A stretch of 64,000 nucleotides of DNA from Amoebidium appalachense. Its lineage: Eukaryota; Ichthyosporea. A model generated the notes under the pieces. It searched no databases. It was not told the DNA's origin and saw nothing but the letters and a program-made list of their open reading frames with translations. Location of the stretch: positions 2,790,001-2,854,000 of the forward strand of contig CAVNZM010000010.1 in NCBI GenBank assembly GCA_963693365.1, given 5' to 3'. The position numbers and the translations under genes are program-made. Each line of letters begins with the position of its first letter. Position 1 is the first letter of the stretch. Shown piece by piece: positions 47,890 to 60,184 of the stretch.

Positions 47890-48326
47890 TTATCTCAGTC
47901 TCACCCCTCTCCCTTCCCCTTGTGGCACCGCAGAGTCTAATTCTACATTTCATACTATCTCCCCCCCCCCCCCCCCCCCTCCCCCCCCCCCTTTCCTCTA
48001 CATCGAAATATATAAATACGTTTGGCAGCATATACTATCAAAACTTGCCAATATTTACAAAGGGCTTCTGCCCGAACTTATCACATTCCAAAGTCCTCCT
48101 ATGATCTATCCTACACACTAATTAGAATTCTATTGGTTGGCTGCCCCGGCTGACGTGGTCCTGCCCTGCGCCGGCAGAGACAAGATGCACGCAGCCGTAC
48201 AGCTATCTTGAGGCCCCGGACTTGATCTTGATGATCTGTGGACCCGGGCCACCCCCCCCCCCCCCCCCCACCCCGATCTCGATCGTAGACTTAGGCTGAT
48301 CTGCTGAGACGGATTAGTATATGTCA
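47890..48326 (-). repeat. 5' LTR of the gypsy element
   Basis: Partner of 39025-39416. It keeps the 37-bp segment (TTTGGCAGCATATACTATCA and onward) missing from the 3' LTR. Few substitutions separate the two outside the homopolymers, suggesting a fairly recent insertion. Confidence 0.85.
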
Positions 48327-48342
48327 TGCATGTCTTGACAGC

Positions 48343-48419
<77 letters not shown>

Positions 48420-48556
48420 ACATGCACACGCGGACACACCTGCATGCCTGCCACACATGCTTGCCTGCATGCACGTCATCTTGCTTATATCATGCCATTG
48501 GCCATGCCCACAGAACACCATATACTCACTCACTCACTACACGTTTGGGAAGGTAT

Positions 48557-48610
<54 letters not shown>

Positions 48611-49801
48611 TCAGTCACTTTAATACACATATCATACATACACGTGGACAAGCACACAAGCCACGGACTGTGATAGCAATCGAAGTTTGAAGTGTTGATT
48701 GAGACCAACACAAGGAGTGGTAGGTGTGGGGGATGAAGGTAAAAAATAGGTTTTTGTTTTGTTTTTTTTGTTTTTTTTGGGGGGGGGGGAGGGGGGGGGG
48801 GGGGGGAGATTCCTCACTGAAAGTAGGCTATTGTGGGGTGGGTCGTTTGTGTGTGTAACCAGTTCCGGGAATTTGAGACCCCATATCCAGATGTGTGTAA
48901 CAGTGTGTAACGATGGGGTGGTTACGGGCGTATCTGTGCACGGCGACATGGGGGATAGATAAGGAGGCCTTGCATGGGAGGGGTTAGCCACGGACCCACG
49001 GGCCACGGTCCAAGTTTTCTGTTGTCTGATTGGTTGACTTGAGCCCGGCATGTAACCAATCAAGATCTCTGCAATGTCATGCAAAATTAATTTTTGGCGG
49101 GAGATTTGGTGATATTGCAAGCGGCTCCCAGCAAATAGAAAACGTGAAAACGGCATACCGTACCTAGGGCTTGTTGCTGCATATATGCACGCCCTTGCGT
49201 TGCTGGGCCTAAACACCCCATATCAACTGCGGAAAATAGACTCTCTCGCCATGATACCAGCTTCGGAATCGGAATCTCCTTTAACTTGGGAGTGTTCATT
49301 CATTGATTTTTACTATATTTAAGACAATGTTAACGTGCAGTCTTACGTCTGTAACGAAATTTTACTTGGCCTAAATTCCTACACTGGAAAATACGTAATT
49401 TCTCTGTTTCACACATAAGACTCGCCCCATACATACTATACATATATAGCTAAGTTTTGGGGGATCGGGGGGGACGGGGGGTGGAGGAGAGGGGGACACC
49501 GCCACTAAAGTGACAGCCTGAAGGGAGAGTGCACGTGTGTGGTAGTGGGGTTTTTTTTGTTTTTGTTTTTTTAGGGGGGGGGGAGGGGGTTAACTTAAGG
49601 AGGATGGGACACCTGGGGATTCCGCCCCTAAATCTTACCCAGTTCATCCCCACACAACCGCCAAATTTCATGATTTCATGTGATCACGCTGTCCACAGCC
49701 TTTCCATCTCCCCCTCCCCCCTTCCCCGGGTCCCTTTCAGATGGGCCACGATGTAGAAACACTTAGATAGTATCCCAGCATCATGATAGATGACTACTAG
49801 C
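48327..49801. other. Spacer between LTR elements
   Basis: Holds CA blocks at about 48343-48418 and 48558-48607 and G-runs near 48779-48806 and 49574-49583. A 70-codon ATG frame on the minus strand (49299-49087) matches nothing I know. No host gene is supportable. Confidence 0.5.
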
Positions 49802-52723
49802 GTATACATATAAACTTTTCTTTGAGTTGGGTGGGCAGCGAGCAAAACGTGTTCTCAGAAGAACTTCAAAAAGCCCGCGACCCCGCGAGACACTTCACAG
49901 ACACGCGGCCCACTGGCCAGACAAATACCACAGTGACATTCAGCCAATCACAACACTCCCTCCCCCACAGGCTACACGCACTCCACACCATTGGCTACCG
50001 CCACCTCAGACACCCCTACAGCACTACAACACGTACACACGTTTACTCACAATACATATAAGCATACACACACGCGAGCAGGCAACATGGGTCTCGCCAA
50101 GCACACAGCAAGAAGCAATACAACATATAACATGAAGAGTACGCAGAGGCATGGAGCATGCACGCGCGCACCAAACAATCAGCCGCCGCTGCATCAGATT
50201 CTCCCCATACCACTGAATGATCTCCCCATACCCCACTTAGACCCCAGAATCACTATGCAAGAAAACCCCCGAAATTCACTCACCAAAACACAAAATATAG
50301 AAGCAAACTAATACGAATCAGCTCAGCACATGACAACCCCTCCCTCGCACAGAAAATAACTGAGTTCCACCTCAGTAAAAGCTACCTAAAAACAAAATAA
50401 AGTTATGTGCTGAGCGACTACAACTACCGCTACCCATGCAGGAAGCAACATTTAACATCTAACATAAAACATATACATGCATCCACGCACCACCCCACCA
50501 TGGTTAGTACCCAACCCAACTTGAACCGCAAAACAAGGATATGAACCGCCACTGACGTTGCCCTGTAGATGCACCTCTGCCCCCGGGGGCCCGTCCACAA
50601 CCTGCACCCAAAACCCCATGCCCCTGGCACAATGTTCAATTCAGTTATCGAGTGGAGCATAGCAACAGACATGATACCGACGCCATCCATACAACCACAC
50701 TCAGCATGCCCCATCCACAAAGAATTCCAAACAAAACCAAACATGCCGTGACGAACACCTCCAGACTCATGTGACGTACCCCTCCAGGCTCTCTTGCTGG
50801 CCATTCCTCTACCCGACAAAGACTCCTACTACGTAGGTCCCGGTGGTTTGGGAATGCCTCCGCCCCAACCGTGCCCTACCCAGCGGTGTGTCTAAGGCCT
50901 ACTGCTGCACTGGGCACCACAACACTACTCAACAACACTACGGGCAGCCACTCCAAAGGGCCTCAACACCAGGCCCAGAGCAGCCACTCCAAGGGGCCTC
51001 AGCACCAGGCCCTTCGACAACGGGGGTTCACAACAGTGGGGCCTGCCACTGCCATGACTACACGTCGACCCCCCCCCAGCCCCCTCGTCAGAGGGCCGAG
51101 CTCCCAGACAGCAGCAGGACTTTCTATTCCACTGACCCTAACCACACACGTCGCCAACACAGGACTCATACACACGTCGAAACGCCAGGCACCAGTAGAA
51201 ACTCGTCGAAAAATAACAGCACACAACAGTTACTCCCATACAACAACAACAACCCCGCAAGAGACGGCCTACCCCCTAATAAAACGTTCATACCTGTATC
51301 ACTCCAGCATTGAGGAGCCCACTGTGTTCATGATGAGTGTGGCCATCCTTCGAGGGGTTTGGACGTCCTTCCCCTCAGTGGCCTCTGCTGGGCAAACGGC
51401 CCTGAGCTTGCTAAGCCACCTAGGGAGGTCAAGGTCCTTAGCGAGGACTAAGTCCCCTGTGATACTAGTCCTACTGCTCATGTTGCCTATGCCAACTGTT
51501 GCTAGCTGTAGCTGTGTGTGTGCGTATGTTTCTTCTACCTCTAACCGTCGAAAAAGTCCTAAGTCAAAACCACTCATAACCGCTAGTCGTGAAAAAAAAA
51601 AAACTCGGGGTGAAAGCAACAGCCCAGAAGGACTAACAGTGCGTGTGCCCCCTCCCTGCAAAAAACTGCAGAGAAAGGGGGGTGCAGCTTGTCGTAGCAC
51701 GTCCTAGCGTGTATACGAACTACTCTAACTAACTGCACGCTTAAAGGGGCTTGAAACTGTGTATACGTATAAACTTTTCTTTGAGTTGGGTGGGAAGCGA
51801 GCAAAACGTGTTCTCAGAAGAACTTCGAAAAGCCCGCGACCCCGCGAGACACTTCACAGACACGCGGCCCACTGGCCAGACAAATACCACAGTGACATCC
51901 AGCCAATCACAACACTCCCTCCCCCACAGGCTACACGCACTCCACACCATTGGCTACCGCCACCTCAGACACCCCTACAGCACTACAACACGTACACACG
52001 TTTACTCACAATACATATAAGCATACACAGACGCGAGCAGGCAACATGGGTCTCGCCAAGCACACAGCAAGAAGCAATACAACATATAACATGAAGAGTA
52101 CGCAGAGGCATGGAGCATGCACGCGCGCACCAAACAATCAGCCGCCGCTGCATCAGATTCTCCCCATACCACTGAATGATCTCCCCATACCCCACTTAGA
52201 CCCCGGAATCACTATGCAAGAAAACCCCCGAAATTCACTCACCAAAACACAAAATATAGAAGCAAACTAATACAAATCAGCTCAGCACATGACAACTCCC
52301 CCCTCGCACAGAAAATAACTGAGTTCCACCTCAGTAAAAACTACCTAAAAACAAAATAAAGCTATGTGCTGAGCGATTACAACTACCGCTACCCATGCAG
52401 GAAGCAACATTTAACATATAACATAAAACATATACATGCATCCACGCACCACCCCACCATGGTTAGTACCCAACCCAACCCCAAAACAAGGATATGAACC
52501 GTCACTGACGTTGCTCTGTAGATGCACCTCTGCCCCCGTCCACAACCTGCACCCAAAACCCCATGCCCCTGGCACAATATTATATTGAGTGGAACATAGC
52601 AACAGACATGATACCAGACGCCATCCATACAACCACACTCAGCATGCCCCATCCACAAATAATTCACTCACCAAAACACAAAATATAGAAGCAAACTAAT
52701 ACGAATGAGCTCAGCACATGACA
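49802..52723 (-). mobile_element. Three-LTR tandem remnant of a second gypsy-type element
   Basis: Two 534-bp LTRs (49802-50335 and 51761-52294) have matching flanking internal sequence (50336-about 50727 and 52295-about 52654), and a 62-bp third LTR end is at 52662-52723. Reading on the minus strand: partial LTR, 3' internal region, LTR, 5' gag fragment, large deletion, 3' internal region, LTR. Each LTR starts TGTCATGTGCTGAGC after a purine tract (GCGAGGGAGGGGT or a close variant). This is the shape left by recombination between tandem copies with loss of pol. Confidence 0.75.
51299..51577 (-). pseudogene. Truncated Gag N-terminus of the second gypsy element
   Basis: Starts at ATG 51577 (MSGFDLGLFRRLEVEETYAH). 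The segment LDLPRWLSKLRAV aligns with SEIPRWLRTLVAN of the gypsy Gag at 47445-46288, and RRMATLIMNT with the corresponding APTMAASCLM. It stops at 51299, so about three quarters of Gag and all of pol are missing. Confidence 0.65.
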
Positions 52724-52952
52724 GTATTCGGGTTCAATTTTTTGACCCAAATGTGTCGGCCATACAGTATACAGAGGAAAGTCTTATGGGTTCATATTTG
52801 GAATCCAGGATGCCACGGTTGTTGGGCCTAGGAATTGTTCAACTTTGACTGTTCAACAACTGAATGTGGCTGAGGAATTCCTGGCGGGAGGGATGCCGGG
52901 AAAATGAACTTCTTGAACACACTGGGTTGGAACTTCATTCACGTTTACAAGA

Positions 52953-53136
52953 GACAGGCCGCCGTGGGAACTACACAAATTTAAGGAGAGTGAGACAAGA
53001 CAGGCCGCCGTGGGAACTACACAAATTTAAGGAGCCTGACACAAGACATGCCGCCGTGGGAATTACACAAATTTAAGGAGCCTAAAACAAGACAGGCCGC
53101 CGTGGGAACTTCATTCACGAATAGAAGAGACAGGCC
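52953..53136. repeat. 46-bp minisatellite, four copies
   Basis: Units start at 52953, 52999, 53045 and 53091 with GACAGGCCGCCGTGGGAACT followed by ACACAAATTTAAGGAG; the last copy is degenerate. Confidence 0.9.
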
Positions 53137-53375
53137 ACTGCCAGTGTGACAATGAGGAAAAGACACATTGCCATTGGAATTTCAGTAGGGCTAGTCACGG
53201 TGTACATTACACAGATCTGGCAAATTGATTGGCTCAAAGCAGATCCAAAAGATCCAGTCGTGACACAAGCAAGGAAGGCGATTGGTTCCCAAAGTCGGCG
53301 CATTCCGAGCGTTCAGGCGATTCATTCATGTACATTTTATGCATGCCCTGAAGGGCAGCACGTGAATATTAAGTT

Positions 53376-53472
53376 CTTATGCCAACGTCGTCTTTACCAG
53401 CCCCAGCAAGGGGATACATGAGCCCGGTGCCTGTGGATCAATCTCACAAGCAGGCACAGGTGTGCTCCACAG
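53376..53472 (-). repeat. B2 repeat: second copy of the recombinase-gene tail
   Basis: About 97 bp nearly identical to 54067-54163, in the same orientation and 691 bp away. In a split-direct-repeat element this is the terminal B2 copy. A diverged inverted copy lies at about 60344-60474. Confidence 0.75.
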
Positions 53473-53560
53473 GAGCAATGAAAAGAATGACAAATGTCAT
53501 ACAGAAACATGCTCAAAAAACGTAGCCTAGTGCCTAAATAGGCAAAGGGTGTGGTGGGTG

Positions 53561-54066
53561 GGCAAAAACTTAGCTAAAAAATTGGGCCTAAAGAGACCTA
53601 AACGCGCTCAGTAGCGCCGCAACTGACCTCCCTGGGGCCGCGCAAGCTCATTATATAGCGCGGCCCACATTTTTGCCAATGGAAATATGAAGAAATGACT
53701 TAGAACCTATCAAATCCATGAAATCTACCAAAATGGAATTTTTGCTGCACATCAACCAATGAAAAATTTTCACAAGTGGCTAAAACCCCTAGATCATAAA
53801 GACCAAATCGATTGCCGCCCATTTCGGACTAGATATAACTCAAACTCATCAATATATCCATATGGCATATCCCACAGAACATAACAACAGCTACAGCTCC
53901 CTAAATAAAAATGCTAGCAGCCTGAACCTTTGCACACACATCAAACACACCATGGCCTACAACATTATACTACCACGAAGTTTACAGCACACTCGCAACA
54001 CACAATTTCATTCCAACGGGGCTATCTAATTCTCCTGCAAAGAAAACACGTTTACAAACTTAATAT
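53561..54066 (-). repeat. A2 repeat of copy A, containing a promoter-like TATATAAT
   Basis: Matches the A repeat of copy B. Contains GCGCTATATAATGAGC (minus sense, near 53650) and the last recombinase exon candidate ending LCVASVL. An apparent 55-bp intron (54089-54035; GTAAAG to TTTGCAG) precedes that exon. Confidence 0.65.
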
Positions 54067-54189
54067 TCTTATGCCAACGTCGTCTTTACCAGCCCCAGCA
54101 AATGGATACATGAGCCGGTGCCTGTGGATCAATCTCACAAGCAGGCACAGGTGTGCTCCACCACTCCCTACCTGGCACGGGAAGGAACG

Positions 54190-55189
54190 AACCATGCCGT
54201 GGGTGACTGACGCAGCGCTGCAGCCCGGGCAAGGAGCGACGCAGGCACGCGAATAGAAAGAACAAGAGACTGGCCGGCCTGCACATACCGGCGGAGGGAG
54301 GCATGCGATCTCCATCGACCACGCAGAGCAATCGTCTCTACTGAAACACCCCTGACATAGTCTCACGAGGCACCACCATGGCGAAGACTGTGAAGATGGA
54401 ACCCATACTCGTTGAGGCCGAGGGAGTCACATGCCGCTTGGAACTTGGCACGCAGAACATCATACGAGAAAGGAAACAGCCGCGCAGAAGGGGGGGCGCC
54501 ACGGAACCAGAAAGACAGGATGGCCAACAGGGACGGATCGGATCGGTGATGGGGACAAACTGATTTGGACCGGTCTTGGTGTCGGCCAGGCGGATGCCGC
54601 CTGTACCGGGTGGCATGTCGTGTGGAACGGGGTCGTCGGGCAATATAAGATCCGCACGGGTGAGCATAAGCAACTCACTGACACGAAAATAACACTCAAA
54701 TCCAAGCAAAACAGCAATACCAAACAAGGGGCCAATTTTGGAATACAAATAATGGCCAATGACGAGGACCAATGAAAACGGAAGCGGGGGCATGGTCATT
54801 GCTGGATCAAGCCGGTTCCAGCCCTGCAGGCTCCGTTGGGCGGCCTGCAGGTGTGGGCCCAGGCGTGGCATGAAATGCTTGATGCCGGCAGCTGTGTTGA
54901 CACAGCGCTGACGCTGGCCACGCGATGGATCAATGGCATAATACTCCTCAAAATACTCCACCAGGAGGTCGTCCAGTTCGGCGGGGGACTTGGTGTCGGT
55001 ACCAGGGGGCAACCAATCCAGGAACTCAACAACAGCATCCCGGTAGGCCTTGAGGGTTGGGAGCTTTATGGCCTGGTCAGCCAGAAAACCGCGAGGGACC
55101 ATCTGCAGGATTGTGGGCTGACGGCAGCCACACACAATACAAACGAATGTCGAGGGCAAGCGTGTAGGCAGCCACCTGGCGGCATACAC
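54190..55189 (-). pseudogene. Tyrosine recombinase of copy A, frameshifted and with a stop
   Basis: The N-terminal SAM-like part (KAYRDAVVEFLDWLPPGT) and catalytic core (GFECYFRVSELLMLTRADL, box I Arg in RVSE) are in one frame from 55189. After about 54490 the frame shifts: the box II pattern FHLHSLRHGGAS (H-x-x-R) is in another frame and is followed by TGA, then RGRWRSHASLRRYV, whose Tyr would be the nucleophile. The enzyme would integrate circular element DNA without target duplication. It overlaps the end of the RT-RNase H gene. Confidence 0.75.
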
Positions 55190-57138
55190 GGTTCAGGCGT
55201 TGGGATGCTGAACGACCCTTAGCAACAGCCCCAAGCAGCGCCGTCGAATCAAGGCCCCAAAGGTAGCGGGAGCCCCGGGCAGCCGTAGACCGACCTAATC
55301 GACGAAGCCCCAGGAGCAAGGCTTCTCCCTCCAGAATGTTGATGTGGTCGGAGTGGCGCCAACGATGACTGATGTTGGTGGTCCGAGTCCACCGGCCACC
55401 AACAGCTGCCAGGATAGGTGCCGGGGGGGCGGACGGGCTTGGCTCGTGCACAGGACCAGACAGCTGGCTGTAGTGGCCACGCCGGTTGCAGTGAGGCAGC
55501 ACTTCGCGGAGAAGCGTTGCTGGAAGCACCCGGGACACCACTGCACCACCCAACAAGGAAGCATCAGTGCAGAACATGGTGCTAGCAAACCCAGAACGCA
55601 AATCACAACGCATCAAAGGGGCCAAAGCACACATCGCCTGAAGCTCCCACACCACGGGCGGGGGAAGGGGCTGTTCCCGACCCCCCAGCTGCTCCACAAA
55701 ACTGTAGACGGCACTCAGAACCGACAAAAGCGGCCGCTGCAGCAGTGCCGCCCACACCCAACCACCAAGCAACTGCTGCAAACGGAGCTGCGTGACGACA
55801 CCACGACGCAACACGGCCTGGGTTTCCGCCACCAGACGGCACAAGGAAGCGCCAGACGGGCGCAATATCCCAGAGCGATGCATTTCCAGGCCTAGCAGCA
55901 CCATAGAGGACGACGAACCAGCAGTCACATCCTTCTTAACATTGGAGGGAAGACCAGCCGGGCCGGTGACGCCATGATACGATTCACGCTGACGATTAAT
56001 GGGGGTGGCATCTGTGCCGACCCAGCCACAGTCGTCCACATACAGGGCATGCTGCGTGGCCTCCACAGGCCGCGGCACTATCGCACAGAGGCGCTCAATG
56101 CGGGGCATGCCGGCTCGGTCAGCCAACTGCCCATGGACGTCTTGAGCCACAAGCACAGAATGCACCCAGCCCATGGGCACGGTCTTGAGGGCCGGGTACA
56201 CAAGCCGGTCGGGCCCAGAAATGCCAACAGCCTCCGAAGACACAGGCGGCAATCCGAAGTACCGCCACAGCCGCTCCGGGGCAAGAAGACGATGGAACTG
56301 GTTGTCCATGTCCGACTTGCCAAAATAGAGGCAATCCTCAGGCCCCAGCAACAGATCGGCAAAATCGGCAGGGTTGGGCAGGTGCACCTTGAGGGCAGGA
56401 TGATCACGGGCAAAGAACAGGTTGCCACGGCGGTCGTCAAAAATGACGCGGGCTCTGGTGTCTTTGGGGACCCCAAACAGCCCATTGATGGCCAGTGGTT
56501 TTTCCTTCGCCTCGAAATAGTGCACCATGCCGCACTCTTGAAACCGAAGAAGCAGGGGACCGTATTCCCCACTGGGAACGTGATACGCCGGTCGGATGCG
56601 GCGCAGCTCTGCAGGCGTCGGCGGAACAGGCTTGACAAGGCCGCCGTCGCAGTTGGCCAAAAACGGCTGGCAGCGTAGGAGACAAAAACTGCAACACGTC
56701 CACTGTGGCTCCAACCCCAGGGGGTGGCAAAGCGGCATTTGCCGCCGTGAGAGGTAGCCATCCTGTCAATACAGGGTAGGCCGCGGGGAACGCAGCCAAG
56801 ACACTACTCGCAGGCTGAGCGTCGTAGACACCCGCGCGTATAGCATCGTAGCTGGCCCTAAGGACAAAGGTCCACAGGGCATGGTGGTGACTGTTCACCA
56901 ACCGGGTCGGGAATGGGCAAGGGCCGCCTGCCCACAGCTCGTTGAGGGCACCAAGACAACGGTTAGCCAAGGTAACCCCCTTCAGGCGGTGAGACAGACG
57001 TTGCCGACGGCGTTGACTCTGTAGACGGGCTTGTCCAGAACGGTCCGGCACAGGAATGGCCGGAACAGGAAACAAATTAGAGGCGGCAACGACATGACGT
57101 GGCATAGCTGTGGAATCATTAGAAAAATTAGGGGGCAT
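55077..57138 (-). CDS. RT-RNase H polyprotein of copy A, one frame change
   Basis: Starts at ATG 57138 (MPPNFSNDSTAMPRHVV) and changes frame near 56690. RT motifs: GLFGVPKDTRARVIFDDRRG, a YFGKSDMDNQFH palm segment, VPMGWVHSV and the catalytic YVDD (HALYVDDCGWVG). RNase H: MFCTDASLLGGAVVS, HINILEGEALLLGL, the GLDSTALLGA segment and the diagnostic WLPSAHNPADGPSR end found in DIRS/Ngaro elements. The next gene overlaps in a different frame, as usual in this group. Confidence 0.85.
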
Positions 57139-57215
57139 ATTTAATCAAGGGCACGTGGCAGGAAACCACAAGAAAATAATATACAGAACCGCGTGCCGAA
57201 CCCCCAAAGGGCCGT

Positions 57216-57961
57216 TTAGGCCCTGTGCCCACCGGTCCCCGGAGGGGTCGATGGACCGGCTCCGGATGGGCCACTGCCGGGACCGCGCCGAGCCCGGGTG
57301 ACTTCGGCTAGGGTCTTGGCTTGACGAACAGCCCGGGTGGCCAAGGCAGGGGGCAGGGGCAGGCTGCGCGCAGGGAGCTCCTCAAACTGCTCTGCAACAG
57401 CCCAGTCCCCGTTGGACTGATCAGCAGTCTGCACAGCCAGCAGACGGCGCACACCAACTTCCACAGCAGGTGACTCCTTGCGGGCCTTAGGGTCGGCGGC
57501 CAGCAGCAGATCCAGCATACGGGCAAGCGTCAGAGCCTCCCGTTTGTTGCGGTAGCTGACCCATTCCGCCGCGTGGACAGCCGCAGTGACCGAGGCCTGG
57601 TCAGCCAAGGTGCTCTTGAGGTAGGAAGGGTCAGACGTTCTTTGACGCGCAGGTTGACTTTGGCGTCGCTGGAGAGCAGATAACGGCTGGGGTTGGATTT
57701 GGAACGGCCAGAGGAACGACGGCTGCGAGAGAAACGACCGTTGCCACTGCTGCTGGAATCAGAATCCTCACTCGACGATGGGGTGTCTTCACTGCCGGTG
57801 TCGTACGCATAGACAGGCCCCTTGCCCTTTGCCCACGCAGACAGCGTGGTCAGCAGGCCGCCGGCAGAGGGCTTCTTGGGGCGACCAGACTGGGCAACAG
57901 AGAGGGCTTGCACTTGGGCAGAAAGCGCCTGCAGCTGCTCTTGGACGTTGGGCAGGTGCAC
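57216..57961 (-). pseudogene. Gag of copy A, one-base frameshift and 5' truncation
   Basis: The first part (VQEQLQALSAQVQALSVAQS) shifts frame near 57645, where copy A lacks one base present in copy B, and resumes as ADQASVTAAVHAAEWVSYRN to the stop at 57216. The C-terminal 130 residues are nearly identical to copy B. Upstream of VQEQ the sequence no longer matches copy B. Confidence 0.75.
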
Positions 57962-58020
57962 CAGTTCGTTCTTGGTGGAGTCATTGAAGCACTCGTACGC
58001 AGCTCGAACCTGCGTTTTTT
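57962..58020 (-). other. Foreign exon-like sequence fused to gag of copy A
   Basis: In frame with gag, this segment reads VRAAYECFNDSTKNELVHLP and is preceded by a pyrimidine-poor but AG-ended stretch (AAAAAACGCAG). It is absent from copy B. It may be a host exon captured at the truncation point, or coincidental open frame. Confidence 0.35.
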
Positions 58021-58342
58021 GTTGGTAATATTACTTTACAATATAATGCACGGAGTCCATTACCAAATGGCGAAAGTTCTGCCATCGTTACCTGTAGGAT
58101 CTATACACCTAGACACTTGCAGGGGGGGGGGGGTCGTAGTGGGAAGGACGGAAGACAGGGGGGTTGGGTGGGGGGGGGGGGGGGGGGGGGGGTGGGGGCG
58201 GCACACACATACGTTCTGTAACGCGCCTTCATCTCGTTGAGTGAGTCCTTTTTTATAATGTATTTCCGTTTATATATTTACACATAATCGCCACATTCAT
58301 TAACCGGTGCGCCATGATAAGCACATGGCCGGCTTATCATTG

Positions 58343-58376
<34 letters not shown>

Positions 58377-58504
58377 ATAACACACACAGCATTGGACACC
58401 GTCCAATCTTGTTCTCACCAAGGCATCCACATGCTTGCACACAATGCAGAAACATGCACTCACACACACGCACGCACAGGCACACCGGGACACACACACA
58501 CACC

Positions 58505-58567
<63 letters not shown>

Positions 58568-58760
58568 TCACACACACACACACCACACACACACAAACAC
58601 ACAACACACACACACACACATACAGAGAGACACACACACATATGCACACACACGGTGCATTTCCTCCCCTCCATTCCCTCTCCACAGAGCACACACACAC
58701 ACACACGGTGCATCCCCCCTCCCTTCCCTCTCAACCGAGCACATACACACACACATACAT

Positions 58761-58828
<68 letters not shown>

Positions 58829-59220
58829 CACACATGCACACATGCACGGACACGAATCCCCCCCTTCCCCTTCCCTCTCCACCGAGCACATGCACACATG
58901 CACAGACATGCACACACACACACACACCACACACGACGCACACAGACATGCACACACACACAAACACACAACACACACACACACATACACACAGACACAC
59001 AGACACACACACACACACACACACATGCACACACACGGTGCATTTCCCCCCTCCCCTTCCCTCTCCACAGAGCACACACACACACACGTGCACACATGCA
59101 CACACACGGTGCATCCTTCCTCTCCCCCCCTTCCCAAAGTTTTAACTGAGTACATACACACACACAGACATGCAAACACCCACAACATACACAGACATCC
59201 ACACATCATGCACAGACACG

Positions 59221-59256
<36 letters not shown>

Positions 59257-59549
59257 CACATATGCACACACAGACACACACACATGCACATGCACACTCA
59301 CATATGCACACACACACACACGCAAACATGCACACACACACACATACAGATATGCACACACATACTGTCTCTCTCTCTTTCTCTCCCTCCCTCCCTGCCT
59401 CCCTCCCCCCTCCCTCCCTCCCTCCCAACCATCCCTCTCTCCCTCCCTCCGTCCCTCCCTCCCTCCCTCCCTCCCCCCTCCCTCCCTCCCTCCCAACCAT
59501 CCCTCCCTCCCTCCCTCCGTCCTCCCTCCCTCCGTCGCTCCCTCCCTCC

Positions 59550-59591
<42 letters not shown>

Positions 59592-60133
59592 CACACACAC
59601 ACATGCACATGCACATGCACATGCAGATGCACACTCACATACGCACTCACACACACACGCAAAACACACACACACACACATACAGACATGCACACACTCA
59701 GTCATGTACCAGTGGGATTGATGCTGTTTACTCCAGGCAATGTACCAGTGTGTCGATTGATTTAGCTAATATTAGATCTATGTTTAGTGTGTTGTTTTTT
59801 CTCCTTTTTGTATTTAAGGCCTGGCCGGCCTCATAAAATGCTATCTAATCTTACTCGAAATTGAGCTTTTTTTGGACTTGAAGGCCGATTTTAGTAAAGC
59901 ACTGTGAATGCGTCCCCTGATGAGGGACTCTAGTCAATATATCTGCAAAACGTCCCCCCCTCCCCCCCTTAAAAAACACACACACACCCCACCCACCCAC
60001 ACACCCACCCACACACACACACACATACACCTACACCTACAGACACACACACACACAAACACACCTACACACACACACCTACACACCCACACACACACAC
60101 ACCCACACACCATACATAAACGCACCTACTCTT

Positions 60134-60184
<51 letters not shown>

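Larger units (their letters stand above)
39025..48326 (-). mobile_element. Ty3/gypsy chromodomain LTR retrotransposon (chromovirus), interrupted
   Basis: A 9.3-kb element on the minus strand: 5' LTR about 47890-48326, gag, protease, RT, RNase H, integrase with chromodomain-like tail, and 3' LTR about 39025-39416. The order PR-RT-RH-IN and the chromodomain place it in the Ty3/gypsy chromovirus group. A purine tract of G residues followed by AAGT lies just before the 3' LTR (39417-39434). Several frameshifts and a 1.1-kb insertion in the integrase region make it non-autonomous. I found no matching 5-bp target duplication and no clear tRNA primer site, so exact outer ends may shift by a few bases. 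Confidence 0.88.
53376..58020 (-). mobile_element. Ngaro-like tyrosine-recombinase retrotransposon, copy A
   Basis: Minus-strand order gag, RT-RNase H, tyrosine recombinase, then B1 (54163-54067), A2 (54066-53561) and B2 (53472-53376). A2 matches sequence upstream of the gag of copy B (60718-61022 plus 62393-62604). The A1...B1-A2-B2 arrangement is the split direct repeat typical of Ngaro/PAT elements. No methyltransferase domain is seen between RNase H and recombinase, which favours Ngaro. The 5' end is truncated in gag. Confidence 0.78.

Noticed and set aside
49087-49299. 70-codon minus ORF MNTPKLKEIPIPKLVSW
   Set aside because: It has an ATG but no similarity, promoter or splice context; left as unsupported.
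53146-53421. Plus ORF with a possible transmembrane start (MRKRHIAIGISVGLVTVYIT)
   Set aside because: It begins in minisatellite flank and runs through the B2 retroelement repeat antisense, so it is unlikely to be a gene.
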